Positions 52,786 to 63,004 of a stretch of 64,000 bases of DNA are shown here, in pieces. The DNA is from Occultella kanbiaonis (GTDB taxonomy: Bacteria > Actinomycetota > Actinomycetes > Actinomycetales > Beutenbergiaceae), in assembly GCF_009708215.1 (NCBI RefSeq), contig NZ_CP046175.1, positions 3,348,001 through 3,412,000 on the forward strand. The letters are read 5' to 3'. Both the position numbers and the translations under genes were made by a program. How positions within the stretch are numbered: the stretch's first letter is position 1; every line of letters starts with the position of its first letter. Under the pieces are notes generated by a model, which had not been told where the DNA came from, ran no database searches, and worked only from the letters and a program-made list of their open reading frames with translations.

Positions 52786-53645
52786 GCCCACCACCAGTTC
52801 CGGTCCGCGCCCGCGCCCTGCTCGCGGGGCACGGTGTCCTCGGCGCCGCCTGGCTCACCGACACCCTCGCGTGGCGCCGTGGTCGCCAGTGCCTCGTGAT
52901 CGGGCATGAGATCGATGACGATCACCGAGACGTTGTCCCGGGCGCCGTCGGCGATGGCCTCCGCGAGCAGTGCCGACGCCGCGTCCTGCGGGCCGAGGCC
53001 CGCGCCGAGCACGCCGGCGATCCGGTCCTCGGTGAGCTCGTTGATGAGGCCGTCGGAGCAGAGCAGGAGCCGCTCGGTGGCGCCCGCGTAGAGCATCCAG
53101 AAGTCGGGCTCCACGTCGATCCCGCTGCCGACGGCCCGTGTGATCACGTTCCGCTGCGGGTGGCTGCGGGCCTGCTCGTCGGTGATGGCGCCGGAGTCCA
53201 CCAGTTCCTGGACCACGGAATGGTCCACGCTGATCCGGGTCAGCGCCCCTTCGGCGAACCGGTACACCCGGGAGTCGCCGACGTTGAAGACCAGCCAGTA
53301 CGGGGAGTCCTCGTGCCGGGTGAGGATGACGCCCGCGGCGGTGCTCCCGGCGGTGACCGGATGATCACCGACGGAGTCCTGGACGTCGGCAAGGGAGGAC
53401 CGGATCCGCTGCTGGGCGGCGCGCACCACGGCCTGGATGTCCGTGGGCTGCACCTCGACGTCCGGCCGGACGGTATCGGCGTAGCGGGAGAACTCCGCCA
53501 CCACCGCCCCCGAGGCCATGGCGCCGTGCACGTGCCCGCCCATGCCGTCGGCGACGAGGAACACCGACGGCGTCGCCAGCACGGAATCCTCGTTCGCCTT
53601 GCGACGTCCACCGGCATCGGTGGCCACGCCCCATACAGCTTGCAC
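52782..53645 (-). CDS. PP2C-type Ser/Thr phosphatase
   Basis: A 287-residue metal-dependent phosphatase. Motifs in order: GRRKANEDS, FLVADGMGGH, GSTAAGVIL, NVGDSRVYRF, DHSVVQELV, LLLCSDGLINEL and DGARDNVSVIVI, covering all metal-binding Asp residues. No membrane segment. GTG 53643-53645 is chosen with GAGGAG 6 nt upstream; TTG 53649-53651 lies at that site. First gene of the cluster; it should reverse the kinase at 48733-50373. Confidence 0.93.
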   Translation of the reverse strand: MQAVWGVATDAGGRRKANEDSVLATPSVFLVADGMGGHVHGAMASGAVVAEFSRYADTVRPDVEVQPTDIQAVVRAAQQRIRSSLADVQDSVGDHPVTAGSTAAGVILTRHEDSPYWLVFNVGDSRVYRFAEGALTRISVDHSVVQELVDSGAITDEQARSHPQRNVITRAVGSGIDVEPDFWMLYAGATERLLLCSDGLINELTEDRIAGVLGAGLGPQDAASALLAEAIADGARDNVSVIVIDLMPDHEALATTAPREGVGEPGGAEDTVPREQGAGADRNWWWA

Positions 53646-53687
53646 CCGCAACTCCTCGATCCGTCCTGGGAGGGAAATCTGAGCATG

Positions 53688-53717
53688 ATCCTATGCAGCC
53701 CACCGGGGCCCGTCACA
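53688..53717 (-). promoter_or_regulatory. Possible promoter of the phosphatase-kinase cluster
   Basis: Minus-strand TGTGAC (53717-53712), an 18-bp gap and TAGGAT (53693-53688), about 43 bp before the GTG at 53645. The match to the consensus is moderate. Confidence 0.35.
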
Positions 53718-53781
53718 CCTACGGCCGTTCAGCCACCCGCCCGGGCCGCCGAGATCGGCCCGTCGCGGCGGTCCGGCGCCG

Positions 53782-55269
53782 TCACAGCACGCTCGGGAAT
53801 ACGCCCCAGTACGCCGCGATCAGCAACAGCACTCCTGCGCCCACGTGCACCCCCCACCAGGTGATCCGCCCGACGGCGCCGGTCACGTCCGCACCGAGCG
53901 TGCGGTGCGCGTTGATGCCCGCCGAGACCGAGCGGACCCCGACGGCGACGGCGAAGATCCCGACCGCCTGCAACAGCACCCAGCCGCCCTGGACGGCCAG
54001 GTCGTCGGTGCGGTAGTTCAGCGCCAGGTTCGCCACCTGCACGATGTAGGCGGCGAACACCACCAGTACCGCGGTCGCGGCCAGCGCGGTGGCCGCGCTG
54101 TACCGGGCCAGCGGCGGCGGCAGGCGGCGGCTCGGCCGGCGCACCAGGCGGCTGCCCACCCAGGCCACGGGGCCGATCAGCAGCAGCGCGAAGGCGCCGG
54201 CGATGGACCAGACCAGCATGTCGCCGTCGGCGTACCAGCGCGGGTGACTGACCGGCGCGGCGCGGAACAGCTGGACCGGTTGGGCACCGGCGATCCGGGG
54301 TTCCGCCGTCGCCGTGTCCGGCAGCCCGAGCGTCCACCGGGCCAGGGCGTCGTTGAAGCCGGGCGCGAGCGCGTCGTCGATCCGGATGCCGTGGTTCGCG
54401 CCCTCGAAGTAGCGCAGCGTGTATTGGGTGTTCCCGGTCTGGGCGATGTCGTCGATGAGCTGCAGCGGGCCCTGCACCGTCGGCATCGAGGAGTCCGCGG
54501 TGCCGTACATGAGCAGCACCGGCTGCTCCATCTGCTGCTGGTACGGGCTCGCGTCGAAGTCGGCGTACTCGAAGCCACCGCCGGGCATGTTCGCACCGAG
54601 GCCGCGCGGGATGGCGCGCAGCAGCGCGGCCGGCACCCCGACCGAGCGCAGGTAGGAGTCTGCGGCGAACGCGAACTGCTCCCGGGGCGGCACCACCGGC
54701 GCCGAGACGAACACGACGAACGCCACGTCCGGTTCCTGCGCGGCGGCGACCGGCGCGATCCAGGCGCCCTCGCTCTCGCCGTAGAGGCCGACGGCCGCCG
54801 GGTCCACGCCCGGCCACTCGGTCAGGATGCGCCACGAGACCAGGTAGTCCTGGGCCATCTGGACATAGTCCCGGTCGGTGGTGGTGTAGGTGTCCATCCG
54901 CTTCTCGGGGACCATCGCGTACACCCCGGCGCTCGCGAGGGCCTCGGCCTGATCGGCGAAGTTCAGGTTGGTGGCGGTGCCCGCGCCGTGCATGAACAGC
55001 ATGCCGGGACGCCCGTCCGGCGCGCCCACCGGGTAGGTGATCGTGGCGAGCACCTGTGCGCCGTCGAGCTCGACCTCGATCGTCTCCTGGGCGGTCTCGT
55101 ACGTGCCGACCGGGTCCGTGACGGCATCCGAGCCGATGGCCACGTCCGCCGTCTCCGGCACCACGACCTCGGTCATCGGCTGGGGGCTCCAGCCCGGCCC
55201 GGAGAGGGATCCGATCAGACCGAAGATGAGGACCAGCCCGAGGACGGCAGCCAGTTTCCGGTAGATCAC
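53782..55269 (-). CDS. Membrane alpha/beta hydrolase
   Basis: A 495-residue protein. An N-terminal membrane segment (LAAVLGLVLIFGLIGSL) is followed by an alpha/beta-hydrolase domain outside the membrane: GMLFMHGAGTATN (oxyanion region), nucleophile elbow GLYGESEGAW with its Ser near residue 160, Asp in YGTADSSMP and His in FEGANHGIRI. The last 130 residues have four membrane segments. The substrate is unknown; ester or peptide bonds are usual. GTG 55267-55269 places the start just before the first membrane segment; GTG 55309-55311 would add 14 residues. It lies between the kinase cluster and era. Confidence 0.75.
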   Translation of the reverse strand: MIYRKLAAVLGLVLIFGLIGSLSGPGWSPQPMTEVVVPETADVAIGSDAVTDPVGTYETAQETIEVELDGAQVLATITYPVGAPDGRPGMLFMHGAGTATNLNFADQAEALASAGVYAMVPEKRMDTYTTTDRDYVQMAQDYLVSWRILTEWPGVDPAAVGLYGESEGAWIAPVAAAQEPDVAFVVFVSAPVVPPREQFAFAADSYLRSVGVPAALLRAIPRGLGANMPGGGFEYADFDASPYQQQMEQPVLLMYGTADSSMPTVQGPLQLIDDIAQTGNTQYTLRYFEGANHGIRIDDALAPGFNDALARWTLGLPDTATAEPRIAGAQPVQLFRAAPVSHPRWYADGDMLVWSIAGAFALLLIGPVAWVGSRLVRRPSRRLPPPLARYSAATALAATAVLVVFAAYIVQVANLALNYRTDDLAVQGGWVLLQAVGIFAVAVGVRSVSAGINAHRTLGADVTGAVGRITWWGVHVGAGVLLLIAAYWGVFPSVL

Positions 55270-55342
55270 CGAACCAGGGTAGTTCGTCCCACCGACTGCC
55301 CCGTCGCCCACGCGCGCCCCAGCCGTGCCGTTCGAGTGCCGC

Positions 55343-56254
55343 TCAGAAGCCGAGCCGGTGCAGGTACTTCGGGTCCCGCTGCCAGTCCTTGGCGACCCGG
55401 ACGTGAAGATCCAGGTACACGGCCGCGCCGAGCAGTGCCTCGATGCCCCGGCGTGCCTTCGTGCCGACGTCCCGCAACCGCGCGCCCTTCGCCCCGATCA
55501 CGATGGCCTTCTGGGAGTCGCGCTCCACGTACAGCTCGACGCGGACGTCGAGCATGCGCCGACCGTCCCGGTGCGGGGTGTCCCGCTCCACGATCTCCTC
55601 GACCACCACCGCCAGCGAGTGCGGCAGCTCGTCCCGGACCCCCTCCAGGGCGGCCTCGCGCACCAGTTCGGCGACCATCACGGCGTCGGGCTCGTCGGTC
55701 AGTTCGCCGTCCGGGTAGAGCGGCGGGGACTCGGGCAGGTGACCGAGCAGCACCTGGACGAGCACGTCCAGCTGGTAGTCCTTCGTGGCCGAGACCGGGA
55801 CGATGTCGGCCCACTCGCCGAGCTCGGAGATGTCCAGCAGGTGCTGGGCGAGCCGCTCCGGGGCGACCTTGTCCGCCTTCGTCGCGATGGCGACCACCGG
55901 GGTCCGGGCCTCGGCGAGCTGCCGGGCGATGAACCGGTCCCCCGGGCCGACCTCCTGATCGGCCGGCATGCAGAACGCGATCACGTCCACCTCGGCGAGG
56001 GTGCCGATGACCAGTTCGTTGAGGCGTTCGCCGAGCAGGGTGCGGGGCCGGTGCAGCCCGGGGGTGTCGACGAGGACGAGCTGACCGTCGGGACGGTGCA
56101 CGATGCCACGGACGGTGTGCCGGGTGGTCTGCGGGCGGCCGGAGGTGATCGCCACCTTCTGGCCGACGAGGGCGTTGGTGAGCGTGGACTTGCCGGCGTT
56201 GGGACGGCCGACGATGCAGACGAAGCCCGCTCGGTACTCGGGGGTGGCGGTCAT
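55343..56254 (-). CDS. era: GTPase Era
   Basis: A 303-residue GTPase needed for 16S rRNA maturation and 30S assembly. G1 GRPNAGKST (residues 16-24), G3 DTPGLHRP, G4 TKAD, and a C-terminal KH domain with VIGAKGARLRDVGTKAR. Its ATG overlaps the stop of the CorC-like gene by ATGA, closing the phoH-ybeY-corC-era operon. Confidence 0.96.
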   Translation of the reverse strand: MTATPEYRAGFVCIVGRPNAGKSTLTNALVGQKVAITSGRPQTTRHTVRGIVHRPDGQLVLVDTPGLHRPRTLLGERLNELVIGTLAEVDVIAFCMPADQEVGPGDRFIARQLAEARTPVVAIATKADKVAPERLAQHLLDISELGEWADIVPVSATKDYQLDVLVQVLLGHLPESPPLYPDGELTDEPDAVMVAELVREAALEGVRDELPHSLAVVVEEIVERDTPHRDGRRMLDVRVELYVERDSQKAIVIGAKGARLRDVGTKARRGIEALLGAAVYLDLHVRVAKDWQRDPKYLHRLGF

Positions 56255-57597
56255 GGTCGGTGTCCTTCGTCTGGAAGCTGGTGGGTCCGGCCGTTGCGGC
56301 CGGGTACGTCGGTGGCTGAGGGTTCGGAGGGGTCGGGTTCCGCGGCTCGGACCCGGAGGGTGGTGATCTGCTTGCGCCGGCCGGTGGCGTCCAGCGCCCG
56401 GATCTGGACGCCGTGGGTCACCGCGCGGGCACCTGCGATCGGGACCTTGCCGAGTGCCTTGGCGAGCAGACCACCGACGGTGTCCACCTCATCATCGGTC
56501 ACATCGAGGTCGAACAGGTCACCGAGCTCGTCCAGAGGCAGCCGCGCGGGCACCACGAACACCCCGTTCCCCTCGTCCACGACCTCCATCTCGCTGGCGT
56601 CGTGCTCGTCCACGAGCTCGCCGACGAGTTCCTCGAGGATGTCCTCGATCGTGATCAGGCCGGCGATGCCGCCGTACTCGTCGAACACGATCGCAATATG
56701 GACGACGGCGTCCCGCATCTCGTCGAGGAGGTCGTCCACGGGCTTCGTCTCGGGCACGAAGACGGCCTCGCGCATGATCCGGTCGACGGGCGCCGTCGCC
56801 CGTTCGGGCTTCTTCGTGAGGTACCGCAGCGCGTCCTTGAGGTAGAGCACGCCGAGCAGGTCGTCGACGGACTCCCCCACCACGGGCACCCGGGAGTATC
56901 CGGACCGCACGAACAGCGTGATGGCCTTCTGCAGCGGGGTACCGGAGGCGACCGTGACCATGTCGGTGCGTGGCACCATGACCTCCCGGACCATGGTGCG
57001 GCCGAGCTCGAACACCGAGTGCAGCATCTCGCGTTCGTCGTCGTCGATCTGGTGGCTCTCGCTGACCCGGTCGACCATGTCACGCAGATCGTCCTCGTCG
57101 GCCTCGCGTTCCTCCAGCGTGGTTCGTCCGGCTCGCGTACTGAGCGAGTCGGTCAGCCGCACCAGCGGGGCGTAGATGGTCTCCAGGCCGAGCAGCAGCG
57201 GACCCACCCAGGCCAGGACCCGGACCGGGTCGCGCCTGCCGATGGTGCGCGGGCTGATCCCCACCACGATCACCATGAGCACCGCGGAGGCCACCACGGA
57301 GCACAGCAGCACCAGCCACCACTGGCGCAGCACTCCGGCGAGGATCAGGGTCAGGCACACGGCCGCCGTCATCTCGGCGAGCACCCGGGTGAAGGTCGCC
57401 GCCCGGATCACGCCGCCGTGGTTCTCGGCGATCCGGACCACCCGGGCAGCGCCGCGGGCGCCGGACTGCTCGGCCTCGTGCGCGGCCGCGCGGGTGATCC
57501 GCCCGGCGGCGGCCTCCCCGGCGGACAGCAGCGCTGCGAGGCCGATGCCGGCCAGCGTCAGCAGGATCAGGAGCGGCAACGGCCCCGCGTCGCTCAC
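56251..57597 (-). CDS. CNNM/CorC-type membrane protein with CBS domains
   Basis: A 448-residue protein of the HlyC/CorC (CNNM) family, tied to magnesium or cobalt efflux. An N-terminal DUF21 region with three or four membrane segments ([20 protein letters not shown]) is followed by two CBS domains ([30 protein letters not shown]) and a C-terminal CorC_HlyC domain ([16 protein letters not shown]). GTG 57595-57597 overlaps the ybeY stop by GTGA. Confidence 0.9.
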   Translation of the reverse strand: MSDAGPLPLLILLTLAGIGLAALLSAGEAAAGRITRAAAHEAEQSGARGAARVVRIAENHGGVIRAATFTRVLAEMTAAVCLTLILAGVLRQWWLVLLCSVVASAVLMVIVVGISPRTIGRRDPVRVLAWVGPLLLGLETIYAPLVRLTDSLSTRAGRTTLEEREADEDDLRDMVDRVSESHQIDDDEREMLHSVFELGRTMVREVMVPRTDMVTVASGTPLQKAITLFVRSGYSRVPVVGESVDDLLGVLYLKDALRYLTKKPERATAPVDRIMREAVFVPETKPVDDLLDEMRDAVVHIAIVFDEYGGIAGLITIEDILEELVGELVDEHDASEMEVVDEGNGVFVVPARLPLDELGDLFDLDVTDDEVDTVGGLLAKALGKVPIAGARAVTHGVQIRALDATGRRKQITTLRVRAAEPDPSEPSATDVPGRNGRTHQLPDEGHRP

Positions 57598-58046
57598 CTG
57601 CGCGCCAGGAACGTCAGCAGCAGCCGGCGCTGCAGGTCGAACATCTCCTTCTCCTCCTCGGGCTCGGCGTGGTCGTACCCGAGCAGGTGCAGGATGCCGT
57701 GGGTGGTGAGCAGGAGCATCTCCTCCTCGGCCGAGTGCCCAGCGACGCGGGCCTGCTCGACGGCGACGTCCGGGCACACCACGATCGAACCGAGCATGCC
57801 CTCCTCGCTGAGCTCCGTGTCGGTCCCGGGGCGCAGTTCGTCCATCGGGAACGAGAGCACGTCGGTGGGGCCCTCCTCCTCCATCCAGCGCACGTGCAGC
57901 TCGGCCATGACGTCGGTCGGCACGAACCGGATCTCGAGCTCCGCCTGCGGGTGCACGTGCATCTCGTCGATGACGAACCGGGACAGCGCCGCGAACTCCG
58001 CCTCGTCCAGGTCGTACCCGGACTCGTTGGTGACCTCCGTGCTCAT
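57594..58046 (-). CDS. ybeY: Endoribonuclease YbeY
   Basis: A 150-residue zinc RNase for rRNA maturation and quality control. The zinc motif is [18 protein letters not shown] (His, His, His), and DVLSFPMDE is also conserved. ATG 58044-58046 overlaps the phoH stop by ATGA and has a G-rich ribosome site upstream; an ATG three codons earlier is less likely. Confidence 0.95.
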   Translation of the reverse strand: MSTEVTNESGYDLDEAEFAALSRFVIDEMHVHPQAELEIRFVPTDVMAELHVRWMEEEGPTDVLSFPMDELRPGTDTELSEEGMLGSIVVCPDVAVEQARVAGHSAEEEMLLLTTHGILHLLGYDHAEPEEEKEMFDLQRRLLLTFLARR

Positions 58047-59104
58047 CGGCTCCACCCCTCCCGCGGCGCGGGCGAGCGGGTCTCGAACCGCGAGTACGCG
58101 TCGACGATCTCCGCGACGAGGCGGTGGCGCACCACGTCCGCGCTGGTGAGCTCGCAGAAGACCACGTCGTCGATCTCGTCGAGGATCTCCTGCACCACCT
58201 TCAGGCCGGACCGGGTGCCGCCGGGCAGGTCGATCTGCGTGACGTCACCGGTGACCACCACCTTGGAGCCGAAACCGAGGCGGGTCAGGAACATCTTCAT
58301 CTGCTCGGCGGAGGTGTTCTGGGCCTCGTCGAGGATGATGAACGCGTCGTTGAGCGTCCTTCCCCGCATGTACGCCAGCGGGGCCACCTCGATGGTGCCG
58401 GCAGCCAGCAGCCGCGGGATCGACTCCGGATCGACCATGTCGTGCAGTGCGTCGTAGAGCGGGCGCACGTACGGGTCGATCTTGTCGTTCAGGGTGCCGG
58501 GCAGGAACCCGAGCCGCTCCCCGGCCTCCACGGCCGGCCGGGTCAGCACGATCCGGTTCACCTGCTTGGACTGCAGGGCCTGCACCGCCTTGGCCATCGC
58601 CAGGTAGGTCTTCCCGGTACCGGCAGGCCCGATCCCGAACACCACAGTGTTCCGGTCGATCGCCTCGACGTACTCCTTCTGCCCCACCGTCTTGGGCCGG
58701 ATGGTCTTGCCCCGGTTGGACAGGATGTTCATCGTGAGCACCTGGGCGGGCCGCGCGTTCGTGGACGCGGTCAGGATCGCGATGGCACGCTCGACGGCGT
58801 CCGCGGACAGCGGCTGCGCGGACGCGGCGATCTCGCTGAGCTCGTCCACGAGTCGCTCCGCGAGCGCCACCTCGCCGGGCCTTCCGGTGAGGGTCACCAG
58901 GTTGCCGCGCACGTGCACGTCCACGGTCGGGAAGCCGGACTCGATCGCACGCAGCACCTCGTCGCGTTGACCGAGCAGCGCCACCATGGGGATCGAGTCG
59001 GGGATCGTGATCTGGTGCTGGACCTGGGCCCCTGCTCCCTGCGCTCCGGCCGCGCCCGGGCCGTCGGCGGCTTCGGAGGGTTCTGCTGCGCTGGTCTGAT
59101 CCAT
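58043..59104 (-). CDS. phoH: PhoH-like ATPase (YbeZ type)
   Basis: A 353-residue P-loop protein. An N-terminal KH-like region ([19 protein letters not shown]) is followed by Walker [17 protein letters not shown] (near residue 160), [17 protein letters not shown] and Walker [10 protein letters not shown]. It works with YbeY in RNA metabolism. ATG 59102-59104 is the start; a longer frame is not protein-like. First gene of phoH-ybeY-corC-era. Confidence 0.93.
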   Translation of the reverse strand: MDQTSAAEPSEAADGPGAAGAQGAGAQVQHQITIPDSIPMVALLGQRDEVLRAIESGFPTVDVHVRGNLVTLTGRPGEVALAERLVDELSEIAASAQPLSADAVERAIAILTASTNARPAQVLTMNILSNRGKTIRPKTVGQKEYVEAIDRNTVVFGIGPAGTGKTYLAMAKAVQALQSKQVNRIVLTRPAVEAGERLGFLPGTLNDKIDPYVRPLYDALHDMVDPESIPRLLAAGTIEVAPLAYMRGRTLNDAFIILDEAQNTSAEQMKMFLTRLGFGSKVVVTGDVTQIDLPGGTRSGLKVVQEILDEIDDVVFCELTSADVVRHRLVAEIVDAYSRFETRSPAPREGWSR

Positions 59105-59306
59105 GAGCGGGGCTCGGAGCCCGTGCTTCCTTCCGGTCGCGGTGCGCGGCGCGCACACGTCGATCCCGATCCTAGCCGGGCCGGGTCGGCCACGGACGTG
59201 GAGAACGGGACCCGCGCGAGGCCGGTTCCCCTGCCGATGGGGCTCACCTCGGGCGATCCGGTATTCACGTCGCCAGCCGACCCCGTGCCACGGCAGGATG
59301 TCCAGG

Positions 59307-60107
59307 GTGACACCCACCGAACTCCTCACCGCCTACGACGACCAGCTGCGCACCGAGGCCGAGACCCCCAGTGCGGTCACGGTCGAGCGGCGCGGCCCAC
59401 TGCGACTTGCCACCTTCGTCGGCGGTCGGGGCTTCGTGTCCTACCGCGACCTCGACGGCATCGGCCCCGCTGCGATCGGTGACGTCGTCGGCGAGGTCCT
59501 CGACCACTACCGGGCGGATCCGGCGATCACCCGGGTCGAGTGGAAGACCCGGGGCCACGACCACGCGCCCGGACTGCACGAGGCGCTGGTCGGGCACGGG
59601 TTCGTTCCCGGCGACCCGGAGTCGATCATGCTCGGCGAACTGCGCGACCTGGTCGCCGACGTGCCGCTTCCGGCCGGGGTCACGCTGCGCCGGGTGAGCG
59701 CCGAGGCGGACGTCCGCGCCATGTGCGCCATGCAGAACGAGGTCTTCGGCGACCCGCCGTCGGACAAGAACGCCGTCGCCATTCTGCGCCGCCTCGCCCT
59801 CGACGACGGCATGGAGCTCTGGGTGGCCGAGGTCGACGGCGTGATCGTCAGCGCCGGACGGCTCGAGCCCGTGGCGGACACCGAGTTCGCGGGTATCTGG
59901 GGTGGCGCGACCCGGCCCCGGTGGCGGGGCCGTGGGATCTACCGAGCCCTCACGGCCGCACGGGCGCGCTCGGCGCTCAGCCGCGGCAAGCGGCTGGCCC
60001 ACAGCGACTCCACGGAGTTCTCGCGGCCGATCCTGGAACGGGCCGGCCTCGTGAAGGTGTCCACGACGACGCCGTACGAGTGGCGCAGGAACGGCCGGCC
60101 CGAGTAG
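59307..60107 (+). CDS. GNAT-family N-acetyltransferase
   Basis: A 266-residue protein. The C-terminal half holds the GNAT fold (WVAEVDGVIVSAGRLEP, then the acetyl-CoA loop PRWRGRGIYRALT); the first 130 residues look like a degenerate second domain. GTG 59307 has AGGA 9 nt upstream; ATG 59298 directly abuts that site. Divergent from phoH. Substrate unknown. Confidence 0.8.
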   Translation: MTPTELLTAYDDQLRTEAETPSAVTVERRGPLRLATFVGGRGFVSYRDLDGIGPAAIGDVVGEVLDHYRADPAITRVEWKTRGHDHAPGLHEALVGHGFVPGDPESIMLGELRDLVADVPLPAGVTLRRVSAEADVRAMCAMQNEVFGDPPSDKNAVAILRRLALDDGMELWVAEVDGVIVSAGRLEPVADTEFAGIWGGATRPRWRGRGIYRALTAARARSALSRGKRLAHSDSTEFSRPILERAGLVKVSTTTPYEWRRNGRPE

Positions 60108-60168
60108 CCCGGAACAGCCGTCGCTCGCTTCGGATCCGTGCCGTCCGGCGCCGCACTAGGCTGCCGTC

Positions 60169-61722
60169 ATGGCAACCCGGGTGGCGATCGTCGGCGGCGG
60201 CCACAACGCCCTGGTGGCGGCCGCATACCTGGCCCGCGAGGGTGTCGAGGTCACCATCCTCGAGCGCAGCGACCACGTCGGCGGGGCCGCGGTCAGTGCC
60301 CGCCCGTTCCCGGGCGTGGACGCCCGGCTGTCCCGGTTCTCCTACCTGGTCAGCCTGCTGCCGCCGGCCCTGGCAGGTGACCTCGGACTGGACCTCGACC
60401 TGCGGTCGCGCCCGACGGCGTCGTACACCCCGTACGCGACCGCGGACGGCTCCGGTGGACTGCTCGTCGAGACGCACCCCGGCGTGGCCACCGCCGCCTC
60501 GTTCCGGGCCCGGACAGGCTCCGACGCCGAGTACGACGCATGGCGGGCGTTCTACGCCGGCGCCGACGATCTGGCCGCGGCGCTGGCGCCGACGCTCCTG
60601 CAACCGCTGCCGACGGCGGACCACGTCCGGGCGTCGATCGGGCCGCAGTGGTGGTCGGACCTGACCCAGGCGCCGATCGGGTCAACCCTGGAGCGACGGT
60701 TCACCGACGATCTGGTCCGCGGCGTGGTCGCGACCGACGCGCTGATCGGGACGTTCGCCTCGCTGCACTCGCCCTCGCTGCCGCAGAACCGGTGCTGGCT
60801 CTATCACGTGATCGGCGGTGAGTGGCGGGTGCCGGTGGGCGGCATGGGCGCCGTCACCGGCGAGCTGGAGCGCGTCGCACGGGCCGCCGGGGCAACGATC
60901 GTCACCGGGGCGTCGGTCCGGTCCGTCGAGGCCGACGACGGCGGAGCCCGGGTGACGTCGGACGCGGGGGTTCTCGAGGTGGACTGGGTGCTCGGCGGGG
61001 TCGCCCCGTACACGCTCGCCGGTCTGCTCGGCGACGAGCCCGGACCGCGCCCGCAGGGGGCGCAGGTGAAGATCAACCTGGTGCTCTCCCGGCTGCCGCG
61101 GCTGCGGTCGGGCATCGACCCGGAGGTCGCCTTCGCCGGCACGCTGCACCTGGCCGAGTCGATGACCGAGCTGGAGTCCGCCCACGCGGCGATGGCCGCG
61201 GACGCACGCGCCGCCGTCGGCGATGACGGCACCCCGTGCCCGGGCGAGATCTACTGCCACACCCTGACCGACCCCTCGATCCTCGGTGCCGAGCTGGCCG
61301 CATCCGGCGCGCACACGCTCACCTACTTCGGGCTGCATCAGCTCGAGGAGGGACTCGCGGACGAGGAGCTGCGCGAACGAGCCTGGCGCCGGTTCCTCGG
61401 CAGCATCACCCCGCACCTTGCCGAACCCCTGGAGCCGCTGCTGCTGCGCGACTCCGCCGGCCGTGAGTGCGTGGAGCTCCGTGGCCCCGGGCAGATCGAG
61501 GCGGAACTGGGCATGCCCGGCGGGAACATCTTCCACGGGGATCTGAGCTGGCCCTGGCTCGAACCGGGCCGAGCGGGCGAGCCGGGCTCGCCGGCGCACC
61601 GGTGGGGCGTGGCGACGGACCACACGAGGGTCCTGATCGCGGGCAGCGGCGCCGTGCGGGGCGGCGCGGTCAGCGGGATCGGCGGGCACAACGCTGCGCA
61701 CGCGCTGCTCGAGCTGCTCTGA
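60169..61722 (+). CDS. Phytoene desaturase-like FAD oxidoreductase (PYROXD2 type)
   Basis: A 517-residue flavoprotein with an N-terminal FAD motif (RVAIVGGGHNALVAAAYLA, then LERSDHVGGAA) and a C-terminal FAD-contact segment (RVLIAGSGAVRGGAVSGIGGHNAAHA). It aligns in layout with CrtI-like proteins, but no carotenoid genes are nearby. ATG 60169 is the only suitable start. The substrate is unknown. Confidence 0.8.
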   Translation: MATRVAIVGGGHNALVAAAYLAREGVEVTILERSDHVGGAAVSARPFPGVDARLSRFSYLVSLLPPALAGDLGLDLDLRSRPTASYTPYATADGSGGLLVETHPGVATAASFRARTGSDAEYDAWRAFYAGADDLAAALAPTLLQPLPTADHVRASIGPQWWSDLTQAPIGSTLERRFTDDLVRGVVATDALIGTFASLHSPSLPQNRCWLYHVIGGEWRVPVGGMGAVTGELERVARAAGATIVTGASVRSVEADDGGARVTSDAGVLEVDWVLGGVAPYTLAGLLGDEPGPRPQGAQVKINLVLSRLPRLRSGIDPEVAFAGTLHLAESMTELESAHAAMAADARAAVGDDGTPCPGEIYCHTLTDPSILGAELAASGAHTLTYFGLHQLEEGLADEELRERAWRRFLGSITPHLAEPLEPLLLRDSAGRECVELRGPGQIEAELGMPGGNIFHGDLSWPWLEPGRAGEPGSPAHRWGVATDHTRVLIAGSGAVRGGAVSGIGGHNAAHALLELL

Positions 61723-61723
61723 C

Positions 61724-63004
61724 TCAGGTGGCGCTGGAGTAGGTCGTCGGGCCGGGGCGCCCGTCTCCGTCGAAGTCGGGCACGGCCGCGCCGAGGTCCT
61801 GCCAGACGAACTCGGGGATCCGCGAGAGGAACCCGTACATGAACGCGACGGTCTGGTCGATCACGGCCAGGTCGTGTTGCGGGACCGCTACGCGGATCCG
61901 CCCGCCCCCCATCGAGAACGGGACCGGCTGGACCTGCATGAGGTACTCGATCTGACGGGGGTGGATCACGTCGGAGGCGAACTTCGGCACGTCCGAGCGC
62001 ACGTCGAAGCGCTCGTTGAACGCGGCCAGTTCGGACTCCACCCGGTCCCCGCGCCCGAACCACTTGCCCAGGGCACGGTTGCCGGTCACCTCCAGGTACG
62101 GAGTGGGGACACCGAGGCTCATGTCGAAGATGGATTCCTCGTGGTTGTCGGTCTCGGTGCGCGTGGTCGTGTTGCCGTTGGAGTCCGTGCTGGTCACGGT
62201 CCGGGTGGTCTGCCAGTGGTGCTTGAAGGCGACGAACGGCAGCGGGCCGACCTCGCAGCTCACCACGTTGACGATCCGGTGGTTCTGACCGCCGCGGGTC
62301 ACGTCGACGACGTTCATCAAGCGGTCGTCCCTGTCGCGGAACTGCCAGTGCGGCCGCCGGTAGAAGCCGACCCACTGCTCCGGTGCCGGGCGGCGGAACG
62401 CGTCGAGTGCGCGGGGGTCGAGAGAGCGTGCGATGGCCACCATGGCGTCGAGGAACCGGTCGAGCTCCGCGGCCTCCTTCGGCGCACCGAGCACCACGAG
62501 CTGATCACCGTCGATGGAGAGGTCGATGCCGGCGTTGGCCTGCGCGAACGCGGTCACCGCCGCCCCGGCGCCGGCCTGGACCGCCCGGGCGAACTCGGCG
62601 TCGTCGCTGAGCACGTGCCACTGTCCGGTCGACGGCTGCTGGGCAGCCTGGGTGCCGGGGCGGGCTCCGACGGTGGTCAGGAACAGTTCCGGCAGCGGCA
62701 GTTGCAGGCGCATCGCCGCGACGCGGAACCTGCCGACCCGGCACTTGTACTCGAACACCTGGAACGGGACCCCTTCGCGCGCCCCGGAGATGTGCTCGTC
62801 GGTGCTCCGGTCGAACCCGAGCCCGAACGGGGGCACCGTCAGCCCGGCGGCGATCGCGAGCGCCGGCGTGGAGTCGAACACCCAGCCGCGGTCGGTGAGC
62901 GACTTGATGTAGCCCACCCGGCGGCGCCAGAAGAAGATGCCGATGCCGCCCCCGACGACGAGCACGGCGAGGACGATGATCAGGACAACGGGTGGGTTGC
63001 TCAC
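61724..63004 (-). CDS. Membrane-anchored protein of unknown function
   Basis: A 426-residue protein. Start GTG 63002-63004 leads into one membrane segment (VVLIIVLAVLVVGGGIGIFFW) and a basic stretch RRRVGY, so the rest is probably cytoplasmic. The body has many beta-strands and motifs such as WVFDSTPALAIAAGL, VFEYKCRVGRFRV and VAFKHHWQTTRTV, then an unusual Thr/Asn-rich hairpin (TSTDSNGNTTTRTETDN). I do not recognise a family. Convergent with the desaturase-like gene (1 bp between stops). Confidence 0.7.
   Translation of the reverse strand: MSNPPVVLIIVLAVLVVGGGIGIFFWRRRVGYIKSLTDRGWVFDSTPALAIAAGLTVPPFGLGFDRSTDEHISGAREGVPFQVFEYKCRVGRFRVAAMRLQLPLPELFLTTVGARPGTQAAQQPSTGQWHVLSDDAEFARAVQAGAGAAVTAFAQANAGIDLSIDGDQLVVLGAPKEAAELDRFLDAMVAIARSLDPRALDAFRRPAPEQWVGFYRRPHWQFRDRDDRLMNVVDVTRGGQNHRIVNVVSCEVGPLPFVAFKHHWQTTRTVTSTDSNGNTTTRTETDNHEESIFDMSLGVPTPYLEVTGNRALGKWFGRGDRVESELAAFNERFDVRSDVPKFASDVIHPRQIEYLMQVQPVPFSMGGGRIRVAVPQHDLAVIDQTVAFMYGFLSRIPEFVWQDLGAAVPDFDGDGRPGPTTYSSAT

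Noticed and set aside
48418-52899. A 1493-codon plus-strand frame opposite the kinase and FHA genes
   Set aside because: Same reason. The kinase motifs HRDIKPANVL and DFG and the FHA motifs on the minus strand are decisive.
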